Below, in pieces: positions 21,644 to 30,611 of a stretch of DNA of 40,292 nt. Under the pieces are notes generated by a model. That model was not told the origin of the DNA. It saw nothing but the letters and a program-made list of their open reading frames with translations, and did no database searches. The translations under genes and the position numbers were made by a program. This DNA is from Paenibacillus typhae (GTDB taxonomy: Bacteria > Bacillota > Bacilli > Paenibacillales > Paenibacillaceae), in NCBI RefSeq assembly GCF_900099765.1, contig NZ_FNDX01000054.1, positions 1 through 40,292 on the forward strand. Direction: 5' to 3'. Position 1 is the first letter of the stretch. Every line of letters starts with the position of its first letter.

Positions 21644-22795
21644 TTATGCCTTGGAAAGTCTGCGTTTCCTGTACAGAAGGAGTCCTGCCGCAAAATAAAC
21701 CATGGTAAGCAGGGTGATCATAATAAGCTCCCTTCCCACATCCGGCAGTCCCGCTCCATCATTCAGAATTTGATTAAAGGCACTTGCAGTATGCGTAAGC
21801 GGCAGCAGATCTGTCATGCCAAGAGCGCGCCCGTGTACAGTAATGAGATTCAGCTCCGGAAGGGGAAACAGGCTGCCCGAAAAAAACATCAGTATAAAAA
21901 ACGGAAAGCAGCCGACCGTCAGCACATCAAACACCGTGTTCAAAAAGCTGGCCACAATCAGGCTCACAGCAACCATGGACATACTCGACAGCACCCCGAC
22001 AACCAGAACGGCGCCAAAATGCCCTTCCGGTTCATAACCTAATCCAAGGGCCGTCCAGTATGACAGAACAACCGCACCGGAGGCAACAGCCGCCTGGGTA
22101 ATGCAGATTCCGCCCAGAAAGTTAAAAGCGCCAAGCCGGCTGAGCTTGAGCCTAAGCAGTGTTTTGTTGTCATTTTCTTTAACAATAGAGGCTGAAGCCG
22201 TGAACAGAACCATGAGTACAGCAAGGGAGATCAGCCCCGGGACGTAGCTTTCAAATTCGTTTAGGGGCTGCTTTTTCTCAACAAAGGTTTCCTGTATAAC
22301 GGCCGGAAGCGTGATCTCTGCTGCGCACATTCCCTGCCTGTTCACCTGCTCGGCCGCCCACACTGCTGCCACAGGATACCTCACATTCCCCATACTTCCA
22401 TAAAAGCTTACCTGCGCCTGTACCTCGCTGACCTTCATTCCTTTAGCCTTAGACGCAAGTGCTGCTGAATAGTCCTCCGGAATGACCAGGCCGATATCGA
22501 TTTCCTTTTCCTTTACCTTAGCCTGCAGCTCATCTCGATTTGGAAAGCTTCTTACATTAAATACCGGAGACCCGCCCGCCTGCCCATCCATCTGCTCCAG
22601 ACTGCTGATAAGCTGAGCCGACCCACGCCCCTCATCCAGATTCAGTACGCCCAGCTTATAGGTAACTGCGTCTCCCCCGTAAAAAAAGGACATCAGCAGC
22701 AGAAAAAACGGCGAGAACAGCAGCACCATGGCGAGCATTTTCCAGTCCCGGATACTCTCCCTGACGGACTTGTTAACCGCTGCCGCAAGCTTCAT
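21644..22795 (-). CDS. ABC-2 type exporter permease
   Basis: A 383-residue membrane protein with the layout of ABC-2/YhgE-like exporters. It has one N-terminal membrane segment (MLAMVLLFSPFFLLLMSFFY), a ~150-residue extracellular domain, then five or six C-terminal segments ending with YFAAGLLLYRKRR. It overlaps the ATPase gene by four bases (ATGA) and forms one transporter with it. The substrate cannot be told; such pairs often give resistance to peptides or lipophilic drugs. The 3' end faces the lplJ terminator. Confidence 0.88.
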   Translation of the reverse strand: MKLAAAVNKSVRESIRDWKMLAMVLLFSPFFLLLMSFFYGGDAVTYKLGVLNLDEGRGSAQLISSLEQMDGQAGGSPVFNVRSFPNRDELQAKVKEKEIDIGLVIPEDYSAALASKAKGMKVSEVQAQVSFYGSMGNVRYPVAAVWAAEQVNRQGMCAAEITLPAVIQETFVEKKQPLNEFESYVPGLISLAVLMVLFTASASIVKENDNKTLLRLKLSRLGAFNFLGGICITQAAVASGAVVLSYWTALGLGYEPEGHFGAVLVVGVLSSMSMVAVSLIVASFLNTVFDVLTVGCFPFFILMFFSGSLFPLPELNLITVHGRALGMTDLLPLTHTASAFNQILNDGAGLPDVGRELIMITLLTMVYFAAGLLLYRKRRLSKA

Positions 22796-23742
22796 TCCCG
22801 CAGCCCCCTTCCGGTTAATGCAATGAACGCATCCTCAAGCGTCCGTTTGCGGATCGTCATATCCAGAGTCTGGATTTGGTGAGCCTTTAGCCTCTGCTGC
22901 ACCTTCGGAATCCATTCAAGAACGCTTCCTCCGCCAAGGAGGAACATTCCATCGGTGTAGGTTTTTTCTGTACATTCCGGCGGCATCGTCTGCAGAACCT
23001 TCTCAGCCAGCTCCCTGCTGATTCCGGTCACCCGGAGCTGCAAAAGCTCTCCCGTGCCCGCCTTGGCCTTCAGCCTGGCAGGGATGTCGAGCAGCAGTAT
23101 TTTTCCGTGATCGATAATGGCTACCCTGTCCGACAGCCTGTCAGCTTCATCCATGTCATGTGTGGTAAGGATTACCGTCTTATCCCGGGCCAGTCCTCTG
23201 ATGAAGTCACGCACCAGAATTCTGCTCTGCGGGTCCAGTCCCGCCTGCGGCTCATCCAGAATGATCAGCGGCGGATCGTGGACAAGCGCCAACGCGATAT
23301 TCAGTCTCCGCTGCATCCCGCCTGAGAGCGTCCGGCCGAGCTTGTTTCTTTTGTTCCACAGGCCCAGTGCGTGCAGCAGAATTTCTGCCCGGTTGCCCGC
23401 TGCCCTGGAAGAGAGTCCGTAGGCGATGCCTGCAAAACGCAGCTGCTCCAGGCAGGTCAGCAGCTCCCAGATGACAATCTCCTGCGGACATAGTCCGAGC
23501 ATCGGCTTAATCCGCTCATAGCTGCCGGAGGTCATTGGTATGCCATTGACATGAATCCGGCCTGAGTCCGCTTTTAGCAGCCCGCACAGCATCCTGATCG
23601 TAGTTGTTTTGCCGGCTCCGTTGGGCCCCAGCAAGCCGAATACTTCCCCTTTGTGCACTGTGAAGCTTATGTTGTCCACGGCGGACACCGTCCCATACTG
23701 CTTGCTCAGACCCGTCACTCCCAGAACCGACTCATTCTCCAT
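22792..23742 (-). CDS. ABC transporter ATP-binding protein
   Basis: A 316-residue ATPase of the drug/antibiotic export type (CcmA/DrrA-like). Walker A is GPNGAGKTTT, the Q-loop is in LGLCPQEIVIW, the signature is LSGGMQRRLN, Walker B is LIILDEPQAGLDP and the H-loop is in TTHDMDEAD. The C-terminal ~90 residues form the extension usual for this group. It is the first gene of the two-gene exporter operon. An imperfect palindrome overlaps the likely -35 box, which suggests repression by a small regulator not present beside it. Confidence 0.93.
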   Translation of the reverse strand: MENESVLGVTGLSKQYGTVSAVDNISFTVHKGEVFGLLGPNGAGKTTTIRMLCGLLKADSGRIHVNGIPMTSGSYERIKPMLGLCPQEIVIWELLTCLEQLRFAGIAYGLSSRAAGNRAEILLHALGLWNKRNKLGRTLSGGMQRRLNIALALVHDPPLIILDEPQAGLDPQSRILVRDFIRGLARDKTVILTTHDMDEADRLSDRVAIIDHGKILLLDIPARLKAKAGTGELLQLRVTGISRELAEKVLQTMPPECTEKTYTDGMFLLGGGSVLEWIPKVQQRLKAHQIQTLDMTIRKRTLEDAFIALTGRGLRE

Positions 23743-23758
23743 GCAGCACCTCTTATTC

Positions 23759-23787
23759 CATATATTGCAAAATGGTTATATGACCAA
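23759..23787 (-). promoter_or_regulatory. Promoter with overlapping operator-like palindrome
   Basis: On the minus strand TTGGTC and TATATG are 17 bases apart, just before the ATPase gene. The 14-base sequence TGGTTATATGACCA (23773-23786) has 12 symmetric positions and covers part of the -35 box. This suggests an operator; the regulator is unknown. Confidence 0.35.
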
Positions 23788-23838
23788 TTTATCAGAGCTT
23801 TTGCGCAGAGGCAGTGAGCTACCGCTCATCGCCCATGC

Positions 23839-23871
23839 CAAAAAAGCTCCCCGCTGCAGACAGCGGAGAGC
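23839..23871 (-). terminator. Terminator of the YdjM-like gene
   Basis: On the minus strand GCTCTCCGCTG pairs with CAGCGGGGAGC (one G-T pair) around a 4-base loop, followed by six T, 30 bases after the stop. Confidence 0.85.
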
Positions 23872-23900
23872 CTTATCCTGCCCTTCCGGGCGCCCTACGT

Positions 23901-24617
23901 TTAGGAGGGGGTAATAACGAACACATAGACAACCAGCAGCAGGGTGAGCACAATGCATACCTTCTCCACACCGCTGCCCTTCTTCGTGCCGGTGCTCATC
24001 AGCTTCAGACGAAGCTTGAAGGGCAGCGGCGGCAGCGGGGTAATCCCGCGCTGGGTCAGCGAGTCGGCCAGCAGATGCAGCGCATACGACAGGCCTCCGG
24101 CAATCCACAGGCTGCCGCCGTCATTCATGCCGAGGGAGACAAAATACAGCAGCGCCCCCCAGCCGGCCACCGCATACAGGGTATGCGTGATTCCCCGGTG
24201 CGGAACAACAGAGGCTACCACGAGTATACAGGCGGCGATGTAGTTCCACGGATCATAATCGTCGGCGAACGCAAACAGCGCCAGAGCGATTAGCAGCATA
24301 ACCAGCTGCCGCAGCCTTCTGCCCGGAAGGAACGATACACTGCCCACGAGCAGTGCCAGCACGATATGCCATGGCGGTTCAGCGATGCCGGCAAAGTACA
24401 GATAAATCGCCGCGCCGATCAACGCCACCTGCAGCAGCCTCAACGCCGATTCCGGCACAGCACTGCGCACCAGCAGCGAATTCGGCTCATCAATATCAGG
24501 CAGCAGGGAGCTGACCGCCGCCACAGCAACTGCCGGAATCGTGATTTCGTAACCGAGCAGATTCATCACAGAGAGCGTAATCCCGGTGCTGATAATAAAA
24601 TGGGATTTGCCCATCAT
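23901..24617 (-). CDS. YdjM-like membrane protein, metal-dependent hydrolase family (DUF457)
   Basis: A 238-residue membrane protein with the conserved polar motifs of the YdjM/LexA-regulated hydrolase family: GKSHFIIS near the start, LLPDIDEPNS, VVPHRGITHT and YALHLLADSLTQRGITPL. The histidines and aspartates of these motifs are the presumed metal ligands. About six hydrophobic segments separate them. The family's reaction is not established. It stands alone with its own terminator, so the surroundings give no clue to its role. The start is uncertain by one codon (two adjacent ATGs). Confidence 0.85.
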   Translation of the reverse strand: MMGKSHFIISTGITLSVMNLLGYEITIPAVAVAAVSSLLPDIDEPNSLLVRSAVPESALRLLQVALIGAAIYLYFAGIAEPPWHIVLALLVGSVSFLPGRRLRQLVMLLIALALFAFADDYDPWNYIAACILVVASVVPHRGITHTLYAVAGWGALLYFVSLGMNDGGSLWIAGGLSYALHLLADSLTQRGITPLPPLPFKLRLKLMSTGTKKGSGVEKVCIVLTLLLVVYVFVITPS

Positions 24618-24765
24618 CTTTGAAACCGCCCCTTTCTAAGCTGTCAAAAACAAGAACAAATGTACGGTTACCAAAGTATACTAAGAGAGCGTTTTTTTGT
24701 CCAGCCTGCAGTTGCATTATGCGTGTCTAAAGCCTCTATCCGCTGGGCTTCCGTATAGTTTTGGC

Positions 24766-24794
24766 TTGTCCTCCCCTGTGTTTTAGGATACAAT
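24766..24794 (+). promoter_or_regulatory. Probable promoter of the EamA transporter
   Basis: TTGTCC (24766-24771) and TACAAT (24789-24794) are separated by 17 bases, 47 bases before the GTG start. Confidence 0.4.
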
Positions 24795-24841
24795 TTGGAC
24801 AACTTGATACGTTTTCTGTATTTCATGAAAGGATGACGATT

Positions 24842-25786
24842 GTGAGCCGCTCGCGAATCGCTGATCTCAGCCTGCTGCTTGTAGCGCTGATGTGGGGCTG
24901 TACCTTCCTGATCGTCCAGCACGCAGTCAGGGTACTGCCGCCGCTTGCCTTCAACAGCATCCGGTTCACAGGCGCCGCCCTGCTGCTGGCGCTGATTACG
25001 GCTGTCTTTTACCGTCATGAATGGAAACAGCTGAACTGGCGTATGGTTATGCATGCCCTGCTGTTGGGTCTTTTTCTGTTCATGGGCTACGGTCTGCAGA
25101 CGATGGGACTGCTGTACACAAGCACCTCCAATACCGGGTTCATTACCGGCTTATCCGTCGTGATTGTCCCCTTCCTGTCGCTTGCGCTGCTGAAGCACTC
25201 CATCTCCCGCTACACATGGCTTAGTGCAGCTATTGCCGTTTCAGGACTGTATCTGCTGACCTTCACCGGCTCGGCATTTTCGCTTGGGCTGGGCGACAGC
25301 CTGGTTTTGCTCTGCGCAGTCGCTTTTGCCCTGCAGATTGCCTATACGGGCGTGTATGCACCGCGCTATCCGGCATTGCCGCTGGCAACGCTGCAGCTCG
25401 CTGTTGTCGGGCTTCTCAGCATCATTGCCTCGCTGATTGTTGACGGCAGCGGCCCGCTGCTGCAGAGCCGGGAGCTGGTCAGGGAGCCCGATGTGCTGTG
25501 GGCGCTGCTGATCTCCATCGGGCCGACCAGCGCGTTTGCCTTCTGGATTCAAACCGCCTGCCAGAAATACACCACACCGTCCCGGGTGGCCATTATCTAC
25601 GCGATGGAGCCGGTGTTCGCCGCTTTTACCGGACTTGTCTTTGGCGGTGAGAAGCTAGGGCTTTCCGCCGGGCTTGGCTGCCTGCTCATCCTTGCTGCGA
25701 TGCTTACTGCCGAGCTGAGTCCCGTGCCTGACAAGGACGGACGCTCAGAAGAGAACGCCGTTCCTTTAGCTTCATCAGACGGATAA
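24842..25786 (+). CDS. EamA/DMT family transporter
   Basis: A 314-residue member of the drug/metabolite transporter superfamily. It has ten predicted membrane segments in two EamA repeats, the first opening LSLLLVALMWGCTFLIVQHAV and the second SLVLLCAVAFALQIAYTGVY. The C-terminal repeat carries VAIIYAMEPVFAAFTGLVFGGEKL, a standard EamA sequence. I chose GTG 24842, eight bases after AAAGGA; an ATG at 24833 overlaps that ribosome-binding site. The substrate is unknown; related proteins export amino acids or metabolites. It is followed 42 bases later by a HAD phosphatase gene on the same strand. Confidence 0.88.
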   Translation: MSRSRIADLSLLLVALMWGCTFLIVQHAVRVLPPLAFNSIRFTGAALLLALITAVFYRHEWKQLNWRMVMHALLLGLFLFMGYGLQTMGLLYTSTSNTGFITGLSVVIVPFLSLALLKHSISRYTWLSAAIAVSGLYLLTFTGSAFSLGLGDSLVLLCAVAFALQIAYTGVYAPRYPALPLATLQLAVVGLLSIIASLIVDGSGPLLQSRELVREPDVLWALLISIGPTSAFAFWIQTACQKYTTPSRVAIIYAMEPVFAAFTGLVFGGEKLGLSAGLGCLLILAAMLTAELSPVPDKDGRSEENAVPLASSDG

Positions 25787-25828
25787 TTTCATTTATACTA
25801 GTACAATAACCTTTAGGAGAGAACCCGA

Positions 25829-26635
25829 ATGTACAAACTGATTGCAATCGACATCGACGACACATTAATTAATGATGACAAGGAAGTAACCCCTGCCACC
25901 CAGACCGCGCTGGAGCAGGCTGTCGCTGCAGGTGTGGTAGTAACTCTGGCCACCGGCCGTGCTTATGCTTCCGCTCAGGCTATTGCCCGCCAGACCGGCC
26001 TCAACGTGCCGATCATCACTTATCAGGGTGCCCTGGTCAAGAACCTGATGGACGAAAAGGTGCTCTACGAGCGTTATGTACCGCAGGATGCTGTACGCAA
26101 GCTTTTCCAGTATTGTGTGGAGCATGATCTGCACCTTCAGACTTATATTGATGACAAGCTGTATGCGCGTGAAGAGAACCAGAAGCTGATTGAATATTCC
26201 CAGCTGAACCGGACCCAATACTTCATTGAACCGGACTGGGAGAACAAGCTTGTTCCTCAGAAGACCCCAAAAATGCTGATCATCGACGACCCGGCCTACC
26301 TGGACGAGCTGTCCCCGATCCTGCGTGAGCTGCTGGGCAATTCCGTTCACATTACCAAGTCCAAGCCCCACTTCCTCGAAATCATGCACAGTGAAGGCAC
26401 CAAGGGCATCGCGCTTGAGTTCCTGGCAGGCCACTTCGGCTGTGAGCTGTCCGAAACGATCGCTGTCGGCGATTCCTGGAATGACCATGAGATGCTCGAA
26501 GCGGCCGGTCTTGGTGTCGCTATGGCCAATGCCATTCCTGCGCTCAAGGAAATTGCCGATTTCGTCACCCTCAGCAACAATGAAGACGGCGTGAAGTATG
26601 CGATCGACAAGTTTATTTTGAAGACAGTAGAATAG
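25829..26635 (+). CDS. Cof-type HAD-superfamily phosphatase
   Basis: A 268-residue HAD hydrolase of the Cof/YidA subgroup, acting on small phosphorylated metabolites such as sugar phosphates or FMN. Motif I is IDIDDTLI with the nucleophile Asp at residue 9 or so, motif II is LATGRAY, motif III a lysine near GTKGIALEFLA, and motif IV VGDSWNDHEML. The cap inserted after motif II is the C2 type. AGGAGAG precedes the ATG. It may share a transcript with the EamA gene upstream. The precise substrate is not predictable. Confidence 0.93.
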   Translation: MYKLIAIDIDDTLINDDKEVTPATQTALEQAVAAGVVVTLATGRAYASAQAIARQTGLNVPIITYQGALVKNLMDEKVLYERYVPQDAVRKLFQYCVEHDLHLQTYIDDKLYAREENQKLIEYSQLNRTQYFIEPDWENKLVPQKTPKMLIIDDPAYLDELSPILRELLGNSVHITKSKPHFLEIMHSEGTKGIALEFLAGHFGCELSETIAVGDSWNDHEMLEAAGLGVAMANAIPALKEIADFVTLSNNEDGVKYAIDKFILKTVE

Positions 26636-26652
26636 TTTTTATATGTATAGCA

Positions 26653-26702
26653 AAAGGGTGCGCTGCCGCCGGTTTTCAACCAACCGGCGCAGCGCACCCT
26701 TC
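26653..26702. terminator. Bidirectional terminator between converging genes
   Basis: Arms of about 20 bp beginning AAGGGTGCGCTGC pair with GCAGCGCACCCTT with a single extra base. T-rich sequence on both sides serves the HAD gene on the plus strand and the acetyltransferase on the minus strand. Confidence 0.85.
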
Positions 26703-26780
26703 TTTATTGATTGCCATCCTCTTATACGGCCGATCTGGGTAATACACAACTCCCACGTCGTCTCGTACGTCCGTTTAAGC

Positions 26781-27362
26781 CTAAAATTCCGATCCGCGTA
26801 CCTTCGCATACACTTTGCTGTCATGCAGCTCTCCGTCAAAGCCGCGCATGCTGAGCCGCAGAACTCCATCCAGCTTATAACCGGCACGCTCTGCTACGGC
26901 GGCGCTTTTGGCATTGCGTCCGCTGCAGCGGATTTCTATCCGGTTAGCTTCAAGCTCTTGGATGGCGAAATTCGTAATGGCATTCACCGCCTCCGTCATG
27001 TACCCTTTTCCGGAGCAGGAGGTTCTGATCCAGTAGCCCAGTTCAAAAGAACGGATACCCCAGTCGATATGGTGAAGTCCGCTGCAGCCTACGAACGTTC
27101 CGTCAGTCTTGTTATAGATGCCCATGTGCATGTTAGTACGCTTCAAGTAATTGATCCGCGCTTCCCGGACGAAAATTTCACTTTCCTCAGGCGGCTGCGG
27201 CTTTTGGGCGAAGATCATCCACGGCTGCAGCTCATTCAGACTCTCCATGATTGCCGCGTTCATCTCCGCCCCGTCGCCCCATTGCGCAGCCCGGATCAGC
27301 AGCCGCTCCGTCTCAATGCTTTCAGGAATATCAAGCAAAATGGGAATTACCGGTTCAGACAT
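26781..27362 (-). CDS. GNAT acetyltransferase, RimJ/RimL type
   Basis: A 193-residue N-acetyltransferase. It shows the typical opening ETERLLIRAAQWGDGAEM, the central FELGYWIRTSCSGKGYMTEAV, which contains the acetyl-CoA pyrophosphate loop (here S-C-S-G-K-G-Y), and the C-terminal NAKSAAVAERAGYKLDGVLR. RimJ/L-like proteins acetylate protein N-termini, but many act on small molecules or antibiotics, so the substrate is open. AGGAGG lies eight bases before the ATG. Monocistronic. Confidence 0.9.
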   Translation of the reverse strand: MSEPVIPILLDIPESIETERLLIRAAQWGDGAEMNAAIMESLNELQPWMIFAQKPQPPEESEIFVREARINYLKRTNMHMGIYNKTDGTFVGCSGLHHIDWGIRSFELGYWIRTSCSGKGYMTEAVNAITNFAIQELEANRIEIRCSGRNAKSAAVAERAGYKLDGVLRLSMRGFDGELHDSKVYAKVRGSEF

Positions 27363-27482
27363 ATTGTTAGCCTCCTATTTGTCTAATTAAATCTCCTTTC
27401 CGGCATTATATTTGGAAAACCTTTTTCTGGAAGTGATAAATCTTATGTGCGGCAGCCTGCCTCTTCCAGCCGTCCAGCCACT

Positions 27483-28259
27483 CTACCCCCGATCCAGCGT
27501 AAGCCTCATTCCCGTAACCGCCAGAGTAACGCCCTCCGGCAATATGTAATCCTTGCGGATGTCCACATCATGCGACATATGCGTATAGACGGTACGGGCC
27601 GGCTGGACCACCTTCAGCAGCTCTGCCGCTTCCGTCATATCATACACGGAGCGGGTGGAGAGCTCAGCCGCTTCATAATAGAAGCTGGTGCCCAGCACCA
27701 GCAGGTCGGCTCCGTGCATCGGAGCGTACTCCTCCTGTCCGAGTGAGATGGAGTCAGAGCAATACACCCACGTATACCCAGCCTTCTCCAGCTTGTATGC
27801 GTAAGAATAGCCGTTCTTACCGTGATTCACCCGCCAGGTGCTGATCTGCCAGCCGTCGAGCTCGATCCCGTCATCGCAGGGAATCATGTCTATGTGTCCG
27901 CTCAGCCACGGGTACTGCCGCTGAATAATCGGAATTACCTCAGCCGGAGCATACAGCTCTCCCCGGTGACCCATCCAGCGGCAGGCATCCGCCCATTCCG
28001 GAAGCCCGCCGATATGGTCAAAATGGGCATGGGTAATCAGCAGCCTGCGCATGCTGCGCAGCCCCTGCTGCTCCATCTGCCGCCGCCAGTCCGGCCCGCA
28101 GTCAATCGCAAAGAAATCACTGCCGTTATCTATAAGCACGGATGAGCGGAGCCGGGCATTCTGCCCGCCTGTTCTCGCCTCCATGCAGGTCTCACAGCTG
28201 CAGTACACCCGGGGGACGCCCATTGCGTCACCTGTCCCCAAAAACACCAACGTATCCAT
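27483..28259 (-). CDS. MBL-fold hydrolase, PhnP-like
   Basis: A 258-residue metallo-beta-lactamase-fold protein. The N-terminal FLGTGDAMGVPRVYCSC with the further CETC matches the structural zinc cysteines of PhnP. THAHFDHIGG is the metal-binding motif, YCSDS supplies another ligand and YTHMSHDVD the last histidine. PhnP cleaves phosphoribosyl 1,2-cyclic phosphate in phosphonate breakdown, but no phn genes are here, so another cyclic phosphodiester is equally possible. I chose ATG 28259, nine bases after GGAGGAG, rather than the GTG two codons earlier. Monocistronic. Confidence 0.85.
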   Translation of the reverse strand: MDTLVFLGTGDAMGVPRVYCSCETCMEARTGGQNARLRSSVLIDNGSDFFAIDCGPDWRRQMEQQGLRSMRRLLITHAHFDHIGGLPEWADACRWMGHRGELYAPAEVIPIIQRQYPWLSGHIDMIPCDDGIELDGWQISTWRVNHGKNGYSYAYKLEKAGYTWVYCSDSISLGQEEYAPMHGADLLVLGTSFYYEAAELSTRSVYDMTEAAELLKVVQPARTVYTHMSHDVDIRKDYILPEGVTLAVTGMRLTLDRG

Positions 28260-28365
28260 TCGCACTCGCTCCTCCAGTTCAAACAGCTAAGATTAGTAAC
28301 CCTCATTATAGTACATATCGCAGTTCATCTCATCCAGTCTCTCCACTACGCCCCGTTTTCCGCAT

Positions 28366-28400
28366 TAAAAAAGCCGCCCTCCAGCTCTGGAGGAACGGCC
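28366..28400 (-). terminator. Terminator of the sulfate transporter operon
   Basis: On the minus strand GCCGTTCCTCCA pairs with TGGAGGGCGGC, followed by six T. It lies 55 bases after the binding-protein gene. Confidence 0.88.
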
Positions 28401-28454
28401 CCGCTTATCCATATGTCCGCTTCTTGCAGCTGCCGCCGGCCCGCAAACCAGCTG

Positions 28455-29525
28455 CTAAATCCCCGCCAGCACCTGATACCAGACGCCGCGCCTCGAATAC
28501 AATGTCTCCCGGACTTCTGTCCAGCCGCCGAGATAATCGATGCCGAACAGCCCGGCCGGAACCGGATAACGGCTCTCATTGGCGGCATACACCTGCTCGT
28601 TCACCGGTCGGAAGCCGTGCTCGGCGAATACCTCCTGCGCAGCAGGTGTCGTCAGATAATCGACCAGCGCCTCGGCAGCTTCCCGCGTGCCGCGCTCATC
28701 CACATATTTGTCCACGACAGCCGCCGGATTCTCAATCAGAATCGTATCCTCCGGTATGATCACTTCGTATTTGACACCCTTGGCGATCCGCGCCAGCAGC
28801 TCATTCTCATACGTAACGATGACATCGCCTACCCCGTACTCAAAAGCCGCCATCGAGGCCCGCCCGCTTTTATCCAAAGATTCCACATTGGCGTGTACCC
28901 GCTCCAGAAAAGCTTTTGCAGCCGCAGGGTCCTTCACTCCGGTCTGCGCCTCGGACATCTTCAGTCCCGCACCATAGATCGCGTTAATATCCCACTGCGC
29001 TCCACCGGAGGTTTTCGGATTGGGATAGAGCACCTTCACACCCGGCTTCGTCAGATCGGCGAAATCCTTAATCCCCTTCGGGTTACCTTCACGTGTTCCC
29101 AGCGCCACCACTGAACGGGTAATCGTGCCGTCCGCACCGTGCTCTTTCCAGGTATCCGCAACCAGTCCCGCTTTGACCAGCTTCTCAACATCCCCCTCCA
29201 GCGCAAGCAGGGTCACATCCGCTTCGAAGCCGCCGGCAATCGCTCTGGCCTGCGTTCCCGATGCTTCGTAGGACTCCTGAAAAACAATCGTCTGGCCGGT
29301 CTTGGCCTTCCAGTCCGCTGCAAACAGGGGCAGAATGTCGCCCATTGCATCCTTGACCACGCTGTAGGCTCCGATCACCAGGGTCAAATCGCCCTGCTGG
29401 GGAGCCGCTTCACCATCGTTTGATGCTTCACTGTTACCGCAGCCGGCCAGTGCCAGTGCGAGCAATGCCAGCATTAGGGCTGCCAGCCATCCGTGCAGTT
29501 GTCTGCTCCTTTTGTGAACCCTCAT
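28455..29525 (-). CDS. sbp: Sulfate/thiosulfate-binding lipoprotein
   Basis: The extracellular binding protein of a sulfate or thiosulfate ABC importer. The signal peptide ends in LALAGC, so Cys would be lipidated. The mature part shows the family blocks GAYSVVKDAMGDILPLF, FQESYEASGTQARAI, LYPNPKTSGGAQWDINAIYGA and GVGDVIVTYENE. I chose the ATG at 29525, which has AAGGA upstream; the earlier in-frame ATG at 29537 overlaps that site. It lies 19 bases after cysA and is unusually the last gene of the operon instead of the first. Sulfate versus thiosulfate cannot be decided. Confidence 0.92.
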   Translation of the reverse strand: MRVHKRSRQLHGWLAALMLALLALALAGCGNSEASNDGEAAPQQGDLTLVIGAYSVVKDAMGDILPLFAADWKAKTGQTIVFQESYEASGTQARAIAGGFEADVTLLALEGDVEKLVKAGLVADTWKEHGADGTITRSVVALGTREGNPKGIKDFADLTKPGVKVLYPNPKTSGGAQWDINAIYGAGLKMSEAQTGVKDPAAAKAFLERVHANVESLDKSGRASMAAFEYGVGDVIVTYENELLARIAKGVKYEVIIPEDTILIENPAAVVDKYVDERGTREAAEALVDYLTTPAAQEVFAEHGFRPVNEQVYAANESRYPVPAGLFGIDYLGGWTEVRETLYSRRGVWYQVLAGI

Positions 29526-29544
29526 ACCGGCACACATCCTTTAC

Positions 29545-30609
29545 TTAGATAAACACAGGCATCGGATCTTCCTTCAGCCCGTTTTCCTGAATCCAGCTGC
29601 GCTCGTCATTGAACAGGTAGGCACGGTGGACCAGCACGGAGATTTCCTGACCCGGTGTAAGCGTCTCTTTCTCAAGCGACCGGTACGTCACCAGCTTATG
29701 TCCGTTCACCTCTACCTCCACCAGCCATTCGCTGCCGCGGAAATGCAGATGCTTCACGATGCCCTGCTCAGTGGCTGAGGCCATTTTGAACTCATGCAGA
29801 TGGCCTACCTCGATATACTCCGGACGGATCAGCGCCTTGGTCGGCTTCCCGCCGCCCGCATTCTTGAAGCCTTTCAGCTCGCTCGTGCTCTCGATCAGTG
29901 TCGATTCACCGATAAAGGTTGCCACAAACGGCGTCTTTGGCTCTTTGTAAATATCCCACGGGGTGCCCTTCTGCTCCAGACGCCCCTGATTGATGATCAT
30001 AATCTCATCCGCTACCTCAATCGCCTCATCCTGGTCATGCGTCACGAAGATTGAAGTAATGCCGACACGTTCGATCAGCTCGCGCAGCCAGGAACGCAGC
30101 TCCTGGCGGATCTTCGCGTCGATTGCGGCGAACGGCTCATCCAGCAGCAGCAGCTGCGGCTCAGGCGCAAGCGCCCGGGCAAAAGCCACACGCTGGCGCT
30201 GCCCGCCGGACAGCTGATGCGGATAACGCTTCTCGAACCCCTTGAGTCCGGTAAGCTCAACGAGCTCTGTAACCCGGTCACGGATCGTATTCTTGTTCGC
30301 TTTCTTGACCTTCAGACCAAAAGCAATATTTTCATAGACAGTCATGTGTTTAAAGAGCGCATAGTTCTGGAACACAAAGCCGATTTCACGCTCTTGCGGC
30401 GGAAGGTTGTTAACCGTTTTGCCATGAAAAACAATTTCACCGCTGTCCGGTGTCTCCAGTCCTGCCAGCATGCGCAGAATCGAGGTTTTGCCGCCGCCGC
30501 TTGGGCCGAGCAGTCCGATCAGATGACCTTTGGTAATGCCGAAATTGACGTCCTTCACGGCGTGAAAATCTCCAAAATGCTTATTTAGTCCCCGAACTTC
30601 TACATGCAT
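29545..30609 (-). CDS. cysA: Sulfate/thiosulfate ABC transporter ATPase
   Basis: The ATPase of the CysTWA importer, 354 residues. Walker A is GPSGGGKTSILR, the Q-loop VFQNYALF, the signature LSGGQRQRVAFARAL, Walker B LLLLDEPFAAID and the H-loop SIFVTHDQDEA. The C-terminal third forms the regulatory TOBE-like region usual in this family. The start is two bases after the cysW stop, so translation is probably coupled. Confidence 0.95.
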   Translation of the reverse strand: MHVEVRGLNKHFGDFHAVKDVNFGITKGHLIGLLGPSGGGKTSILRMLAGLETPDSGEIVFHGKTVNNLPPQEREIGFVFQNYALFKHMTVYENIAFGLKVKKANKNTIRDRVTELVELTGLKGFEKRYPHQLSGGQRQRVAFARALAPEPQLLLLDEPFAAIDAKIRQELRSWLRELIERVGITSIFVTHDQDEAIEVADEIMIINQGRLEQKGTPWDIYKEPKTPFVATFIGESTLIESTSELKGFKNAGGGKPTKALIRPEYIEVGHLHEFKMASATEQGIVKHLHFRGSEWLVEVEVNGHKLVTYRSLEKETLTPGQEISVLVHRAYLFNDERSWIQENGLKEDPMPVFI

Positions 30610-30611
30610 CT

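Noticed and set aside
20458..21693. Open frame of 411 codons on the minus strand
   Set aside because: It is the antisense of the clearly recognised lipoate ligase gene, with no ribosome-binding site or family match.
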